NCBI RefSeq assembly: GCF_018596335.1
Contig: NZ_JAHEPS010000002.1
Location: 496,001 to 560,000, forward strand
Length of the DNA: 64,000 nucleotides
Direction: 5' to 3'
Origin: Shewanella jiangmenensis
GTDB taxonomy: Bacteria > Pseudomonadota > Gammaproteobacteria > Enterobacterales > Shewanellaceae
Part shown: one piece after another, positions 46,637 to 55,760 of the stretch
Numbering within the stretch: position 1 is the stretch's first letter
Layout of the letters: every line of letters begins with the position of its first letter
The notes under the pieces: model-generated
Databases searched by the model: none
The model's input: only the letters and a program-made list of their open reading frames with translations
Told to the model about the DNA's origin: nothing
Made by a program: the position numbers and the translations under genes

Positions 46637-47355
46637 GTGTACTTGGCTATCAGCTGGTCTATGGTGCCATCGGCCTTAAGCTCTGCGATGGCATCATTTA
46701 TCCGCGCTAACAGGTCGGCGCGCTCCTTTCGCAGGCGAAACACCAAAAATCCCGATGAGTGCTCTGCGCCAAAGGCTATCGGCAGTTTCAGCTGATTTGA
46801 CCAATAGAGGGCTGTGTCGTCGCCACTGATGGCGGCCTGAATGCGACCCCGGTGCAGCGCCTTGATAAGCTCCTGCTCTGATTTGAAATCTACCCGGATG
46901 AAATCTTTATCATTGTGGTAGAGGTAGCCCATCACGGTGCCGATTTCCTTCCCCTTGACACTGCTCATATCCGCCCATTGCGATTGATTTTGCACCAGGG
47001 TAATCAGGTGTTCCTTGATGGCCATTATGGGCTCTGACTGGACAAACAGCGGCCCGAAATCACCATGCTCAAACCAGCTGGGGCTGACGATGTCGAAGTC
47101 CAGCGTGCCTTTATCCAGCGCCTGATTGGTGCGGTTGGGGGGCAGGGGGATGTTTTGGCCCTGAATTTTTGCCCTTGAGAGCAATTGCGGCAGCAGCTCT
47201 GAAATCAGCCCCGGTGACTCGGGATTATTGGGAATGTAATAGGGATACCAGCTGCTGGAACCTGAGACGCTGTATTTAAGGATTGGCATGTTGCTGTTAT
47301 TTGCCAGCACACACGTACTTAATAAGGCTACTGCCAACAGTAAAAAGCGCCCCAT
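46615..47355 (-). CDS. Periplasmic solute-binding protein, family 3-like
   Basis: The 246-residue product has a signal peptide (cleavage near VLANNSN) and a type 2 periplasmic-binding fold. It shows SSWYPYYIPNNPESPGLISELLPQLL at the start, LDFDIVSPSWFE, the hinge SSVKGKEIGTVMGY, and an ISGDDTALYWSNQ segment. Related proteins bind amino acids or act as sensors. No permease or ATPase gene is beside it, so it may serve a distant transporter. Its 3' end overlaps the ribbon-helix-helix gene. Confidence 0.85.
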   Translation of the reverse strand: MGRFLLLAVALLSTCVLANNSNMPILKYSVSGSSSWYPYYIPNNPESPGLISELLPQLLSRAKIQGQNIPLPPNRTNQALDKGTLDFDIVSPSWFEHGDFGPLFVQSEPIMAIKEHLITLVQNQSQWADMSSVKGKEIGTVMGYLYHNDKDFIRVDFKSEQELIKALHRGRIQAAISGDDTALYWSNQLKLPIAFGAEHSSGFLVFRLRKERADLLARINDAIAELKADGTIDQLIAKYTQSNSNE

Positions 47356-47401
47356 ATTTTGCTCTCCAAATCATTACTGTTTTGAAGATATTACAATCTT
47401 G

Positions 47402-48037
47402 TTAATTGCTTGTCAGCAAGGCAAGCGATGGTAACAGATTGTGCGGATACAGGCGGTATGCCTTGTGATGCTTGATAAGCGAAGCCTTTTTATCGCCAAG
47501 AGTCAGCAGCAGTGTGTGCTCATACGCAAGTTTGGCCAGGGTTTGTTCGTCAGCGCGAACGTACAGGGTCAGAGGTTTAACGAGCTCATCGCCGTTAATG
47601 TTGGCGGTGAATTCGTCGGCGCAGATGATTACAGATGACTGGCCATCGGCATCGAGTTTCAGTTTGGATTTGATGGGCGTATCGGTATAGATGATAAAGT
47701 CTGCTTCCCGCGCCGCAGACAGCAGGGCATTGAGGCGCTTTCCCAAGCCGGTAGGGGCTTGCATTGCGGCGCTGTATTGATGCGAAATACGCTCGAGCAG
47801 GGATTTAAGCTCGGCGCCTGCACCCACACTGCGGCCAAGGCGTACCCACTGGGTTAAATCGTCGGCGATGCATTTGGCGTAGCGTCTGTCTTTGAGTGCC
47901 TGTGCCATCCAGCTGCACAGAAAGTGGCTTTGCTGCGCTTTGGTGGCGTGGCTGCTGCCGGCGCTTGAGGCGGCGAGGGCCGCAATGCCATCGTTGGCCA
48001 TGGCAAGCAAAGTGTGGTTGTAATCAGGCGTGGACAT
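47402..48037 (-). CDS. Conserved protein, DUF2913-like
   Basis: The 211-residue protein contains QQSHFLCSWMAQALKDRRYAKCIADDLTQWVRLGRSVGAGAEL as overlapping stretches, which I recall as typical of the DUF2913 family in Shewanella and Vibrio. Its function is unknown, and no signal or membrane helix is seen. The ATG at 48037 is preferred; a longer frame begins at a TTG. It lies 63 bases downstream of the peroxiredoxin-like gene on the same strand. Confidence 0.65.
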   Translation of the reverse strand: MSTPDYNHTLLAMANDGIAALAASSAGSSHATKAQQSHFLCSWMAQALKDRRYAKCIADDLTQWVRLGRSVGAGAELKSLLERISHQYSAAMQAPTGLGKRLNALLSAAREADFIIYTDTPIKSKLKLDADGQSSVIICADEFTANINGDELVKPLTLYVRADEQTLAKLAYEHTLLLTLGDKKASLIKHHKAYRLYPHNLLPSLALLTSN

Positions 48038-48100
48038 ACAAAAATCCGTCAAAGAAAGGGCGCCTATTGTAGGAACACCCTCTCTTTGCTGTAAAGCGGC

Positions 48101-48742
48101 TTATGCCTTGGTGGCGGCGAGTTTCGCGGCGGTCAGGATAAGCTCAGGCGCGGGGCGGACTTTGAAGTTGGGGTTCACATACTGAAAATGCACCAGTCCT
48201 TCCTTATCGGCGATGTAAACCGCCGGCACCGGCAGTACCAGACGCGGCTCGCCTTCCGGAGTAGTAAACAACGGGTTTTCAAGCTTCATTCGGGCAAGGT
48301 AGGCATCGCTGGTTTGCTTGCTGGTGAAAAACGCCAGACCAAAGGCGCGGGCGGCGTCCATGTTGGCATCTGACAGCAGCAGGTAATCAAGTTTGCGCTC
48401 ACCGGCGGAAGCGGCGAGTTTCTCCGGACTATCGGGGCTTATTCCCACCAGTTGATACCCAAGTTCAATCAGCTTGGGTTCGATTTCTTTCAGTTGCCCC
48501 AGCTGGTTGTTGCAGTACGGGCACCATCCGCCGCGGTAGAAAAACAGTACAGTTGGCTTTTGGGCTATCAGGTTTTTAAGGTCAACGACTTTGCCGCTGC
48601 TGTCTTTGAGCATGACGGCAGGGATCTGCTCGCCATTAAGGAGCGGTGATACCGACTCGGCGTCGGCAGCGATGGGATTGGCAAAAAGCTTGGCGGACAA
48701 TAGCAAGGCCAGCAGAGGAAGCATTAGATGGCTGAATTTCAT
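48101..48742 (-). CDS. Secreted peroxiredoxin/thioredoxin-like protein (AhpC-TSA type)
   Basis: The 213 residues begin with a signal peptide (PLLALLLSAKLFANP). The thioredoxin-fold core contains VLFFYRGGWCPYCNNQLGQLKEIEPKLIE, with a CPYC pair, then GYQLVGISPDSPEKL and a C-terminal segment. The RGGWCPYC motif is that of AhpC-TSA family proteins that detoxify peroxides or act as periplasmic thiol-oxidoreductases. The ATG at 48742 places the signal peptide correctly. Confidence 0.88.
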   Translation of the reverse strand: MKFSHLMLPLLALLLSAKLFANPIAADAESVSPLLNGEQIPAVMLKDSSGKVVDLKNLIAQKPTVLFFYRGGWCPYCNNQLGQLKEIEPKLIELGYQLVGISPDSPEKLAASAGERKLDYLLLSDANMDAARAFGLAFFTSKQTSDAYLARMKLENPLFTTPEGEPRLVLPVPAVYIADKEGLVHFQYVNPNFKVRPAPELILTAAKLAATKA

Positions 48743-48856
48743 GGGATCTCCAGAGTTCGATTGTGTCCCCATAAGACCGTGAACCCGGCCATATGCTTTC
48801 AGCCTTGTCTTTAAAAAATGTGTCAGCGCGATAAAAAGCGCGCAAACAGCGATAAA

Positions 48857-48881
48857 AAAAGACGGCGCAGGGCCGTCTTTT
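48857..48881 (-). terminator. Intrinsic terminator of the DEAD-box helicase gene
   Basis: GACGGC pairs with GCCGTC around GCAGG. Read on the minus strand it leads into TTTTTTTATC. It lies 30 bases beyond the helicase stop. Confidence 0.85.
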
Positions 48882-48910
48882 CACTGAAGGGCGGTGGTGT
48901 AGATTCGCCC

Positions 48911-50209
48911 TTATTTAATCTTTTTGGTGTTGCCTTTTGAGCCCACTTTTACCTTCACCCGGCGGCCGGCCATGCTCTTTTCGGCGGCAACCTGGGCGAT
49001 GGCATCGCTCTCAACCCGGGTCTTCTTGGCAAAGCTGCGGCGCTGCTGCAGTTTTTTCAGCAGCAAATCGCGGCTCGAAATCTCGTAGCCCGGCATCACG
49101 ATGCGCTTGAGGCGCTGGCCAATCAGTTTTTCGATATCGGCCAGGGTGCGCTCTTCTTCGCGGCTGACAAAGCTGATGGCGACGCCACTTTTACCGGCAC
49201 GGCCGGTGCGGCCTACACGATGAACGTAGTCTTCCGGTAGGAAGGGCAGGTCGTAGTTAACCACGTACTCGAGATCAGGAATATCCAGACCCCGGGCGGC
49301 GACTTCGGTAGACACCAGTACCCGCAGCTTGCCTTCTTTAAATTCCTGCAGCGCGCGGCGACGGGTGCCCTGAGTCTTTTCGCTGTGGATCACCGCCGAC
49401 GGAATGCCATCGAGATTCAGCTCTTCGGTGAGCTTTTCGCAGTCTTCACGGGTGGCTGAAAACACCAGAACCCGCTGCCAGTTTTTGCGGCCAATCAGCT
49501 CAGACAGCAGCTCGCGTTTGCGGCGCTGCTCGACCGGATACACAACCTGGCTCACCGTGCTGGCAGCGGTGTTGTGGCGATCGGCGGTCAGCACTGTGTG
49601 CTTTTTCATGATCTCGTCGGCAAGCTTACGCACACCGCCGGAGAAGGTCGCCGAGAACATCAGTGTCTGACGTTCTTTGTTGGCGGCCTGGATAAGCTTT
49701 TGAATATCGGCAATAAAGCCCATGTCGAGCATACGGTCGGCTTCATCGAGTACCAAAAACTCAACCGCGGACAGCGACAGGTTGCCCGCCATCAGGTGCT
49801 CAAGCAAACGGCCGGGCGTGGCGACTATGATGTCGGTGCCTTTACGCAGCTTCTGGGCCTGGGTGTCGGTTTTGCCACCGCCGAATACTGTGACCACATT
49901 CAGTTCCAGATATTTGCCATAGGCCTGAATATTCTTGGAAATCTGCTCGGTCAGTTCGCGGGTGGGTGCGAGAACTAGGGCGCGGGCCTTGGTGGCTTCC
50001 CGTGGCTTTGGCGTATCACACAACTTTTGCAACATGGGCAGAGCGAAGGCCGCAGTCTTGCCTGTGCCTGTCTGGGCGGATGCCAGCACATCCTGACCGC
50101 GACGCACGGGAGGTATGGCCAGTCGCTGAACCGGGGTCATGGTTTCATAACCGCATTCGGCAATGGCGCGCAAAATTTCAGGAGCAAAACTGTAGGATTC
50201 GAATTTCAT
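48911..50209 (-). CDS. DEAD-box RNA helicase (RhlE/SrmB-like)
   Basis: The 432-residue protein has all helicase motifs: the Q motif (YETMTPVQRLAIPP), ASAQTGTGKTAAF (motif I), APTRELTEQISKNIQ, ATPGRLLEHL, DEADRMLDMGF (motif II), SATFSGGVRKLA, and later RGLDIPDLEYVVNYDLP and HRVGRTGRAGKSG. The basic C-terminal tail of about 60 residues fits RhlE-type helicases that remodel ribosomal or messenger RNA. The precise orthologue cannot be fixed from sequence alone. It is divergent from the receiver-EAL gene. Confidence 0.93.
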   Translation of the reverse strand: MKFESYSFAPEILRAIAECGYETMTPVQRLAIPPVRRGQDVLASAQTGTGKTAAFALPMLQKLCDTPKPREATKARALVLAPTRELTEQISKNIQAYGKYLELNVVTVFGGGKTDTQAQKLRKGTDIIVATPGRLLEHLMAGNLSLSAVEFLVLDEADRMLDMGFIADIQKLIQAANKERQTLMFSATFSGGVRKLADEIMKKHTVLTADRHNTAASTVSQVVYPVEQRRKRELLSELIGRKNWQRVLVFSATREDCEKLTEELNLDGIPSAVIHSEKTQGTRRRALQEFKEGKLRVLVSTEVAARGLDIPDLEYVVNYDLPFLPEDYVHRVGRTGRAGKSGVAISFVSREEERTLADIEKLIGQRLKRIVMPGYEISSRDLLLKKLQQRRSFAKKTRVESDAIAQVAAEKSMAGRRVKVKVGSKGNTKKIK

Positions 50210-50499
50210 GGATCTTTCCTGGGCGTAAACAGACGATTATCAAGGCGATTTTCGAAGGCAATTGCCTTGGTCGGAATATGCCTTTTCACAAAGGGGCGCG
50301 AAGTATAGCAGATTTTTTGCGCGTCGCCTTATGTTTGTTAATGCCTGCGGCCGGTCTGTGCTGCCTGCTGGTTTGACAGGCTGGGCGGCTGGGCTAGGCT
50401 TGAAGTGGAGTGCGCGCCGCCGCGGCGCGCACTGACTCGGATTTCAGGGACGAAACCTTTGCCGGGTTGTAACGGCAAGCCCTGGCTGGAGCTGTAACC

Positions 50500-51732
50500 A
50501 TGTCTATCAATGTGCTTATCATCGACGATTCTCTCAGTTATTGCCAATTGTTGGCCCGCTATTTTGCCGAGCTGGACGTGGACCAGGTGGACTATTGCCA
50601 CAACGGGGTACAGGCGCTGAAAAAGCTGCAGGAGCAGCGCGATCTGTACCAGATCCTGGTGGTGGATTTACACATGCCGGAGATGGACGGTATTGAGTTT
50701 TTGGCCCGTCTGGCCCGCCAGGGCTTTCGTGGCGGGGTGATTATCGCCTCTGGCATGGAGAGCCGGATCATCGATGCGGCGTCCCAGGTGGTGATTAACG
50801 CACGATTGCGGCTTTTAGGGGCCTTGATGAAACCCGTGTGTCGCACCCAGCTGCAAATCTGTATCGAGCGGCTGCTTATGATGGCGCCGGAGCTTAATGC
50901 CAGTCGTTCCTCCATGAGTCTGCAGGCGCTGCGTCACTCAATCATGCATCGCAAGGTCGTCCCCTATTACCAGCCTCAAATCGAAGTGAAGACCGGCAAA
51001 ATAGAAGGATTCGAAGTGCTTTGCCGTTTGCAGCAGGGCGAGCAGCTGCAATTGATGACGCCGGACACCTTTATTGAGCTTGCCGAAAAAAACAATTTGC
51101 TCAATGCAGTGTCGGAGCAGCTCCTTGGTACGGCGCTGCGTGAGTGGGGCAATATCGCATCGCACCCCGACTGCGACGGTGCCCGTATGTCTATCAACCT
51201 GTCGCCAAGGCAACTGGGCCAGAGCTACTGGCCAACCAGACTGCTGGATTTCTGTCAGGAGATGGATATAGATATGCAGCGGCTTACGGTGGAAATTACC
51301 GAGAATCAGGCGCTTGATAAGCAGTCGCAGCATTCGAGCATCTCCCGGCTCAGGTTGCACCGCTTCGGTGTAGCCATCGATGACTTTGGCACAGGTTACA
51401 CCAATCTGGCGAGCCTGTGCCGGTTGCCGATTAGTGAGCTTAAGCTTGATATCAGCCTGGTGCGGGGTATCCATTTTGACCCGCTGGCGCAAACCATCCT
51501 TAAATCACTGCTGGACATAGGCAGGCACCTTGGGGTGTCGGTTGTTGCCGAGGGCGTTGAAGATCCAAAAGATTTTACGTTCCTTGAAAATATGCCCGAC
51601 CTGATAGTGCAAGGTTATCTGGTCTGTCGTCCCAAGCCATTTGGCGAGTTAATGCGCTGGCTCAATGCCCGCAGCAAGGTGTGCCGCGACAATCGGGTGG
51701 TGCAGCTGAACGCAGCGGGCAAACCCCAATAG
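50500..51732 (+). CDS. Receiver-EAL two-domain protein (cyclic-di-GMP phosphodiesterase-like)
   Basis: The 410 residues hold a response-regulator receiver domain (residues 1-120; IDD at 8-10, phospho-acceptor Asp56 in VVDLHMPEMDG, Lys111) and an EAL domain (about 145-395). The EAL signature is EVL (Glu172), the rest being conserved: SINLSPRQL, VEITENQ, AIDDFGTGYTNL, LKLDISLV and VAEGVED. The catalytic acids and lysine seem present, so hydrolysis of cyclic-di-GMP is plausible. No kinase gene is adjacent. The region 50210-50499 upstream has a GC-rich 11-bp-arm hairpin at 50409-50433. Confidence 0.9.
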   Translation: MSINVLIIDDSLSYCQLLARYFAELDVDQVDYCHNGVQALKKLQEQRDLYQILVVDLHMPEMDGIEFLARLARQGFRGGVIIASGMESRIIDAASQVVINARLRLLGALMKPVCRTQLQICIERLLMMAPELNASRSSMSLQALRHSIMHRKVVPYYQPQIEVKTGKIEGFEVLCRLQQGEQLQLMTPDTFIELAEKNNLLNAVSEQLLGTALREWGNIASHPDCDGARMSINLSPRQLGQSYWPTRLLDFCQEMDIDMQRLTVEITENQALDKQSQHSSISRLRLHRFGVAIDDFGTGYTNLASLCRLPISELKLDISLVRGIHFDPLAQTILKSLLDIGRHLGVSVVAEGVEDPKDFTFLENMPDLIVQGYLVCRPKPFGELMRWLNARSKVCRDNRVVQLNAAGKPQ

Positions 51733-51824
51733 CTGTTATCGACTCGGCCCGGAATTTTGTGCTCTGGGCTGATCCATTGCTCTTTCGCTGCGTATTAACT
51801 AAAAACGCACCCGGGAGAGTTTAC

Positions 51825-52778
51825 ATGCATTCATTCAATCCTCAGCGAATTCAAATAGGTATCAGTTCCTGCCTGCTCGGGCAGCAGGTGCGCTTTGATG
51901 GCGGCCACAAAAACTCAGCCTATTGCCAGCAGGAGTTGGCACCCCATTTCGATTTTGTGCCTGTGTGCCCTGAAATGGCCATTGGGCTTGGCGCGCCAAG
52001 AAAAAGTATCCGTCAGGTCCGGATTGACGGCGAAATTCGAATTCGCAGCGGCGATGGCAGTGTGGATGTCACCGATGCGCTCAAAGCCTTCAGCGAGAAA
52101 AAGACCGCCGAGCTTGGTTTTTTGGGCGGTTATCTTTTGTGCGCCAAGTCGCCTTCCTGTGGCATGGAGCGGGTAACTGTTTACAAAGCAGACGGCAGCG
52201 GCGGTTCCAAAGAAGGTATAGGCGTGTTTGCCAGGGCGCTGATGGAGCGATTCCCACACCTGCCGGTGGAGGAAGAAGGCCGGTTGCATGACATGGTGAT
52301 CCGGGAAAACTTTTTCACCCGGATTTATGCCTACCATGACTGGCACTGCATGCGTCTTGAAGGCCTTACACGTAAACGATTGACTGATTTTCACGCCCGC
52401 TACAAGTATTTGCTGATGTCACACAGCCCGGCCATTTATCGTAAGCTCGGGCCGCTGCTCGCCGGTGAAGGCGAACTCGAGGCGGTGGCGGATGCTTATT
52501 TTGACGGCTTTATGACGGCACTGGAGCAAAAGGCCAGTCGTCGTAACCACACCAGTACCCTGCAACATATTCAGGGCTATTTTAAAAAGTTCCTCTCCGG
52601 CAGTCAGAAGGCTGAGCTCACCGACGCTATTCTTGCCTACCGTCAGGGGCTGACTCCGCTGCTCGTGCCCATCACCCTGATCCGGCACTACCTGCGCGAG
52701 CATCCCAACCCCTACATCGCCATGCAGGTTTATCTGGAACCGCACCCGCAGGCGCTGCGTCTAAGATATGCTTACTGA
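51825..52778 (+). CDS. DUF523/DUF1722 fusion protein
   Basis: The 317 residues have an N-terminal DUF523 domain (IGISSCLLGQQVRFDGGHK, then CPEMAIGLGAPRKSIR and LLCAKSPSCGMERV) and a C-terminal DUF1722 domain (FHARYKYLLMSHSPAIYRKLG, HTSTLQHIQGYFKK, LVPITLIRHYLREH). E. coli YbgA holds the DUF1722 part. These proteins often precede photolyase genes, as here (31 bases upstream of phrB); their role is unknown, with conserved cysteines hinting at a metal or redox site. The start ATG at 51825 follows GGGAGAG. Confidence 0.9.
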   Translation: MHSFNPQRIQIGISSCLLGQQVRFDGGHKNSAYCQQELAPHFDFVPVCPEMAIGLGAPRKSIRQVRIDGEIRIRSGDGSVDVTDALKAFSEKKTAELGFLGGYLLCAKSPSCGMERVTVYKADGSGGSKEGIGVFARALMERFPHLPVEEEGRLHDMVIRENFFTRIYAYHDWHCMRLEGLTRKRLTDFHARYKYLLMSHSPAIYRKLGPLLAGEGELEAVADAYFDGFMTALEQKASRRNHTSTLQHIQGYFKKFLSGSQKAELTDAILAYRQGLTPLLVPITLIRHYLREHPNPYIAMQVYLEPHPQALRLRYAY

Positions 52779-52809
52779 TTAACAAGATTCTGATTGTTGG
52801 AAGAAAAAT

Positions 52810-54348
52810 ATGAACACACTTGTCTGGTTCAGACAGGATTTGCGCACCCTGGATAACCAGGCACTGACGTTGGCCTGCGAAGATGCGAAGGCGCGTGGCG
52901 CTAAGCTGTACGGGGTTTTTATCGCAAGCCCCGCTCAGTGGCAAACCCATGATATGGGGCAACGACAGCAGCGTTTTTTACTCGCCAATCTCAATGCCCT
53001 CGGGGAGCGGCTTGCTGCGCTTGGGATCCCGCTTGAGCTGATGGTGGTGCCTTGGTTTAACGGCACGGCGGCTGCGCTCAAGGGATTTTGTAAGGCGCGC
53101 GGTATTTCGCGGATATTTGCCGGCGCTCAGGTGGAAATTGATGAGCGGCGCCGCGATGCATCCCTGATTGAAAAGGGCTTTCCACTGCATTTGACCGATG
53201 AGCATTGCATTTTGCCGCCTGGCAGTGTTGTGACTCAGGGGCAGCGCGCCGGTCAGGGCGGCGCCATGTACCGCGTATTTACTCCCTTTGCCAGACGCTG
53301 GCGCGAGATTGCTGCTGCAAGACCGCTGTGGCCCATCCCGAGCCCGGCGGCCGTTGCGCCGGCTCTAAGCTTTGAGCCTTTCCCATTCTGGGGCGACTCT
53401 GTCGCAAACAGCCCTGGCGCTGCTTCAAAAAGCCCTGGCGCTGCCGTAAGTGAGAGTGATACGGCTTGTGCTAACCCCAGTGAAGACGGCGCGCTTGCCC
53501 TGTGGCCAGCGGGTGAGGACGCAGCCCTTGAAAAGCTCAGGGGCTTTCAGCAAAGGTCACTTGCCCGATACGCCGAGCGGCGGGATTTTCCTGCCATCGA
53601 CGGCACCAGCAGTCTCTCGCCTTATCTGGCACTTGGGGTGATATCGCCGCGCCAGTGTCTGGCATCCTTGCTTGAAGCCTTTCCGGAGGTGTTTGTCAGC
53701 GAATCATCTCCTGCGCGCACCTGGCTTAACGAACTGGTTTGGCGTGAGTTTTATCGCCATTTGCTGGTGGCCTTTCCGTCTTTGTCGATGGCGAAAAACT
53801 TTAACCCGCTTGCCGATGCCATTGTCTGGCGCAACGACGAACGCGAATTTGAAGCCTGGAAGGCGGGCCGTACCGGTTATCCGCTGGTGGATGCGGCCAT
53901 GCGCCAGTTGCAGCAAACGGGCTGGATGCATAACCGGCTGCGAATGGTCGTAGCGAGCTTCTTAACCAAACATTTGCTAATCGATTGGCGTTGGGGCGAG
54001 CGTTATTTTCGCGAGCAGCTTATCGATGGCTGCCTTGCCGCCAACAATGGCGGTTGGCAGTGGGCCGCAGGCACCGGCTGCGATGCCCAGCCTTACTTTC
54101 GGATTTTTAACCCCATGAGTCAGTCGGAAAAGTTTGATCCCGATGGCCGCTTTATTCGTAAGTACTTGCCAGAAATAGCCCATTGGCCAACCAAGGCTCT
54201 GCATCAGGCTTCAGGCACAGGGCAGGTTGCGAACGGGCTTTTTGATAATGGGCTTTCTAAGAATGACAGTTACCCAAGTCCGATAGTCGAGCACAGCCGT
54301 GCCAGACTCAGAGCACTTGAAGTAATGACAGTGATGAAAAAGGGCTGA
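52810..54348 (+). CDS. phrB: Deoxyribodipyrimidine photo-lyase
   Basis: The enzyme uses blue light to split UV-made pyrimidine dimers in DNA, with FAD and an antenna pigment. The 512-residue protein has the N-terminal Rossmann-like antenna domain (LVWFRQDLRTLDNQAL) and the C-terminal FAD-binding helical domain (ELVWREFYRHLL, GWMHNRLRMVVASFLTKHLLIDW, QWAAGTGCDAQPYFRIFNP). An extra low-complexity stretch near residues 200-225, including a 21-bp in-frame duplication (53410-53444), lies between the domains. It overlaps nothing and leads the following set by 3 bases. Confidence 0.95.
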   Translation: MNTLVWFRQDLRTLDNQALTLACEDAKARGAKLYGVFIASPAQWQTHDMGQRQQRFLLANLNALGERLAALGIPLELMVVPWFNGTAAALKGFCKARGISRIFAGAQVEIDERRRDASLIEKGFPLHLTDEHCILPPGSVVTQGQRAGQGGAMYRVFTPFARRWREIAAARPLWPIPSPAAVAPALSFEPFPFWGDSVANSPGAASKSPGAAVSESDTACANPSEDGALALWPAGEDAALEKLRGFQQRSLARYAERRDFPAIDGTSSLSPYLALGVISPRQCLASLLEAFPEVFVSESSPARTWLNELVWREFYRHLLVAFPSLSMAKNFNPLADAIVWRNDEREFEAWKAGRTGYPLVDAAMRQLQQTGWMHNRLRMVVASFLTKHLLIDWRWGERYFREQLIDGCLAANNGGWQWAAGTGCDAQPYFRIFNPMSQSEKFDPDGRFIRKYLPEIAHWPTKALHQASGTGQVANGLFDNGLSKNDSYPSPIVEHSRARLRALEVMTVMKKG

Positions 54349-54351
54349 CAG

Positions 54352-54813
54352 ATGAGTTCTAACCTGGCTGTAAAGGCGTTATCTGATGGCATATCGGCAC
54401 CGATTGCGCGGCTGATGCAGCTCTATCAGCACCTCGGGGCTGACAACCTTGATTTGCTCGATGAGGTATACGGCAACGAGGTCGTGTTTATCGACCCTTT
54501 GCATCGCATCGAAGGACTTTCTGATTTAAAACGCTATTTCGCCAATATGTACCAAAATATAGGTAGCATAGGGTTTGAGTTTAAGCAGGTTTCAGATAGC
54601 GGCACGGATGCGCTGCTGGTTTGGACCATGACCTTTACCCATCCGCGGCTTGCGGGCGGCAAGGCCATTGTCGTCGATGGTGTGAGTCAGATCCGTTATG
54701 GCGACAAGGTTATGTATCACCGCGACTTTTTCGATGCGGGCGCCATGCTGTACGAGCACCTGCCCGGTCTTGGTGCGCTGGTGCGCCTCGTGAAACGCAG
54801 AGCCGGACTGTAA
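54352..54813 (+). CDS. NTF2/SnoaL-like protein
   Basis: The 153-residue protein has an alpha-beta cone fold signature: LMQLYQHLGADNLDLLDEVYG, FIDPLHRIEGLSDLKRYFANM, and a conserved ALLVWTMTF strand. These proteins are cytosolic and often bind or convert small hydrophobic molecules; a few are enzymes. It begins 3 bases after phrB and shares the direction of the cluster. Its last few codons fall in a 15-bp repeat array. Confidence 0.85.
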   Translation: MSSNLAVKALSDGISAPIARLMQLYQHLGADNLDLLDEVYGNEVVFIDPLHRIEGLSDLKRYFANMYQNIGSIGFEFKQVSDSGTDALLVWTMTFTHPRLAGGKAIVVDGVSQIRYGDKVMYHRDFFDAGAMLYEHLPGLGALVRLVKRRAGL

Positions 54814-54907
54814 TGAGGCGGTTAGTGATGATCCGGACTGTCATTAGCCGGAATGTCATTAGCCTGTCTGTAATGAGCCGGACTGTATTTAGCCAGAATG
54901 CGATGAA
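54803..54907. repeat. 15-bp tandem repeat array running through a stop codon
   Basis: Seven 15-base units run from 54803 to 54907. The first covers the final codons and stop of the NTF2-like gene. Clear copies are CCGGACTGTAATGAG (54803), CCGGACTGTCATTAG (54833), CCGGAATGTCATTAG (54848), CCTGTCTGTAATGAG (54863) and CCGGACTGTATTTAG (54878). The unit at 54818 is strongly degenerate but keeps register. The array ends 30 bases before the SDR gene. Confidence 0.9.
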
Positions 54908-54937
54908 GCCGTTTAATCATGTGCCCGGAGAGAGTCA

Positions 54938-55711
54938 ATGAACGCTGATAAGGACATGACCAGCCCACCTGCTGTGCTTATCACAGGCGCAAGCTCAGGG
55001 ATAGGCCGTGCGCTGGTTGGGCAGTATTTGGCAAACGGGTGGCAGGTGTATGCCTGCGGTCGTGATGAGGGTCGGTTGGATTCGCTGGCGGTGGATTTCA
55101 GTGAGCATAGCGCAAAGCTTTGCCGCATTGGGTTTGATGTGAATAGCCGCGATGCGTGCCTTAGGGCTGCTGGCAGTCTTAGTACGCCGATTGACCTTGC
55201 AATCTTTAACGCTGGCACCTGCGAATACCTTGACTCGCCGCTTGGCTTTGATGGCGAGTTGTTTGCCAGAGTGATTGAAACAAATCTGATTTCAATTGGT
55301 TATTGTCTGGAGGCTTTTTTGCCCAAGCTTGCAGCCGATGGCCGGGTGGCATTGATGGGTTCGAGTGCAGCTCTGTTGCCGCTGCCTCGGGCCGAAGCCT
55401 ACGGCGCGTCAAAGGCGGCACTCGCTTACCTGGCTGACACCCTGCGGATACATCTGGCAAGCGTGGGGGCGGCCATAAGCGTGAGTTTGATTGAACCCGG
55501 GTTTGTGCGTACTCCATTAACCGATAAAAACGATTTTCCGATGCCGGGCCGAATCGAAGTTGATGATGCAGCCCGGCGCATTGCGTCGGCGCTGGATGCG
55601 GGGAAAAACCGAATTCAATTCCCCAGGCGGCTGCTGTGGCCGATGAAACTGATGGCGCTGCTGCCAAAGCCCTTGTGGGCGACACTTGCCAAACACAGCG
55701 TGAGTCGTTAG
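54938..55711 (+). CDS. Short-chain dehydrogenase/reductase
   Basis: The 257 residues show the NAD(P)-binding motif LITGASSGIGRALV at residues 14-27 and the catalytic Ser-Tyr-Lys set in MGSSAALLPLPRAEAYGASKAAL. The C-terminus has a short hydrophobic stretch (WPMKLMALLPKPLWATL). Substrate is unknown. Orthologues recur beside photolyase and cyclopropane-synthase genes in several bacteria, which fits a role in lipid or light-stress metabolism. Confidence 0.9.
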   Translation: MNADKDMTSPPAVLITGASSGIGRALVGQYLANGWQVYACGRDEGRLDSLAVDFSEHSAKLCRIGFDVNSRDACLRAAGSLSTPIDLAIFNAGTCEYLDSPLGFDGELFARVIETNLISIGYCLEAFLPKLAADGRVALMGSSAALLPLPRAEAYGASKAALAYLADTLRIHLASVGAAISVSLIEPGFVRTPLTDKNDFPMPGRIEVDDAARRIASALDAGKNRIQFPRRLLWPMKLMALLPKPLWATLAKHSVSR

Positions 55712-55760
55712 AGGCCGCGCTGTTACTCACTGAGAGTCAACCGAGAATACGGGACAAAAA

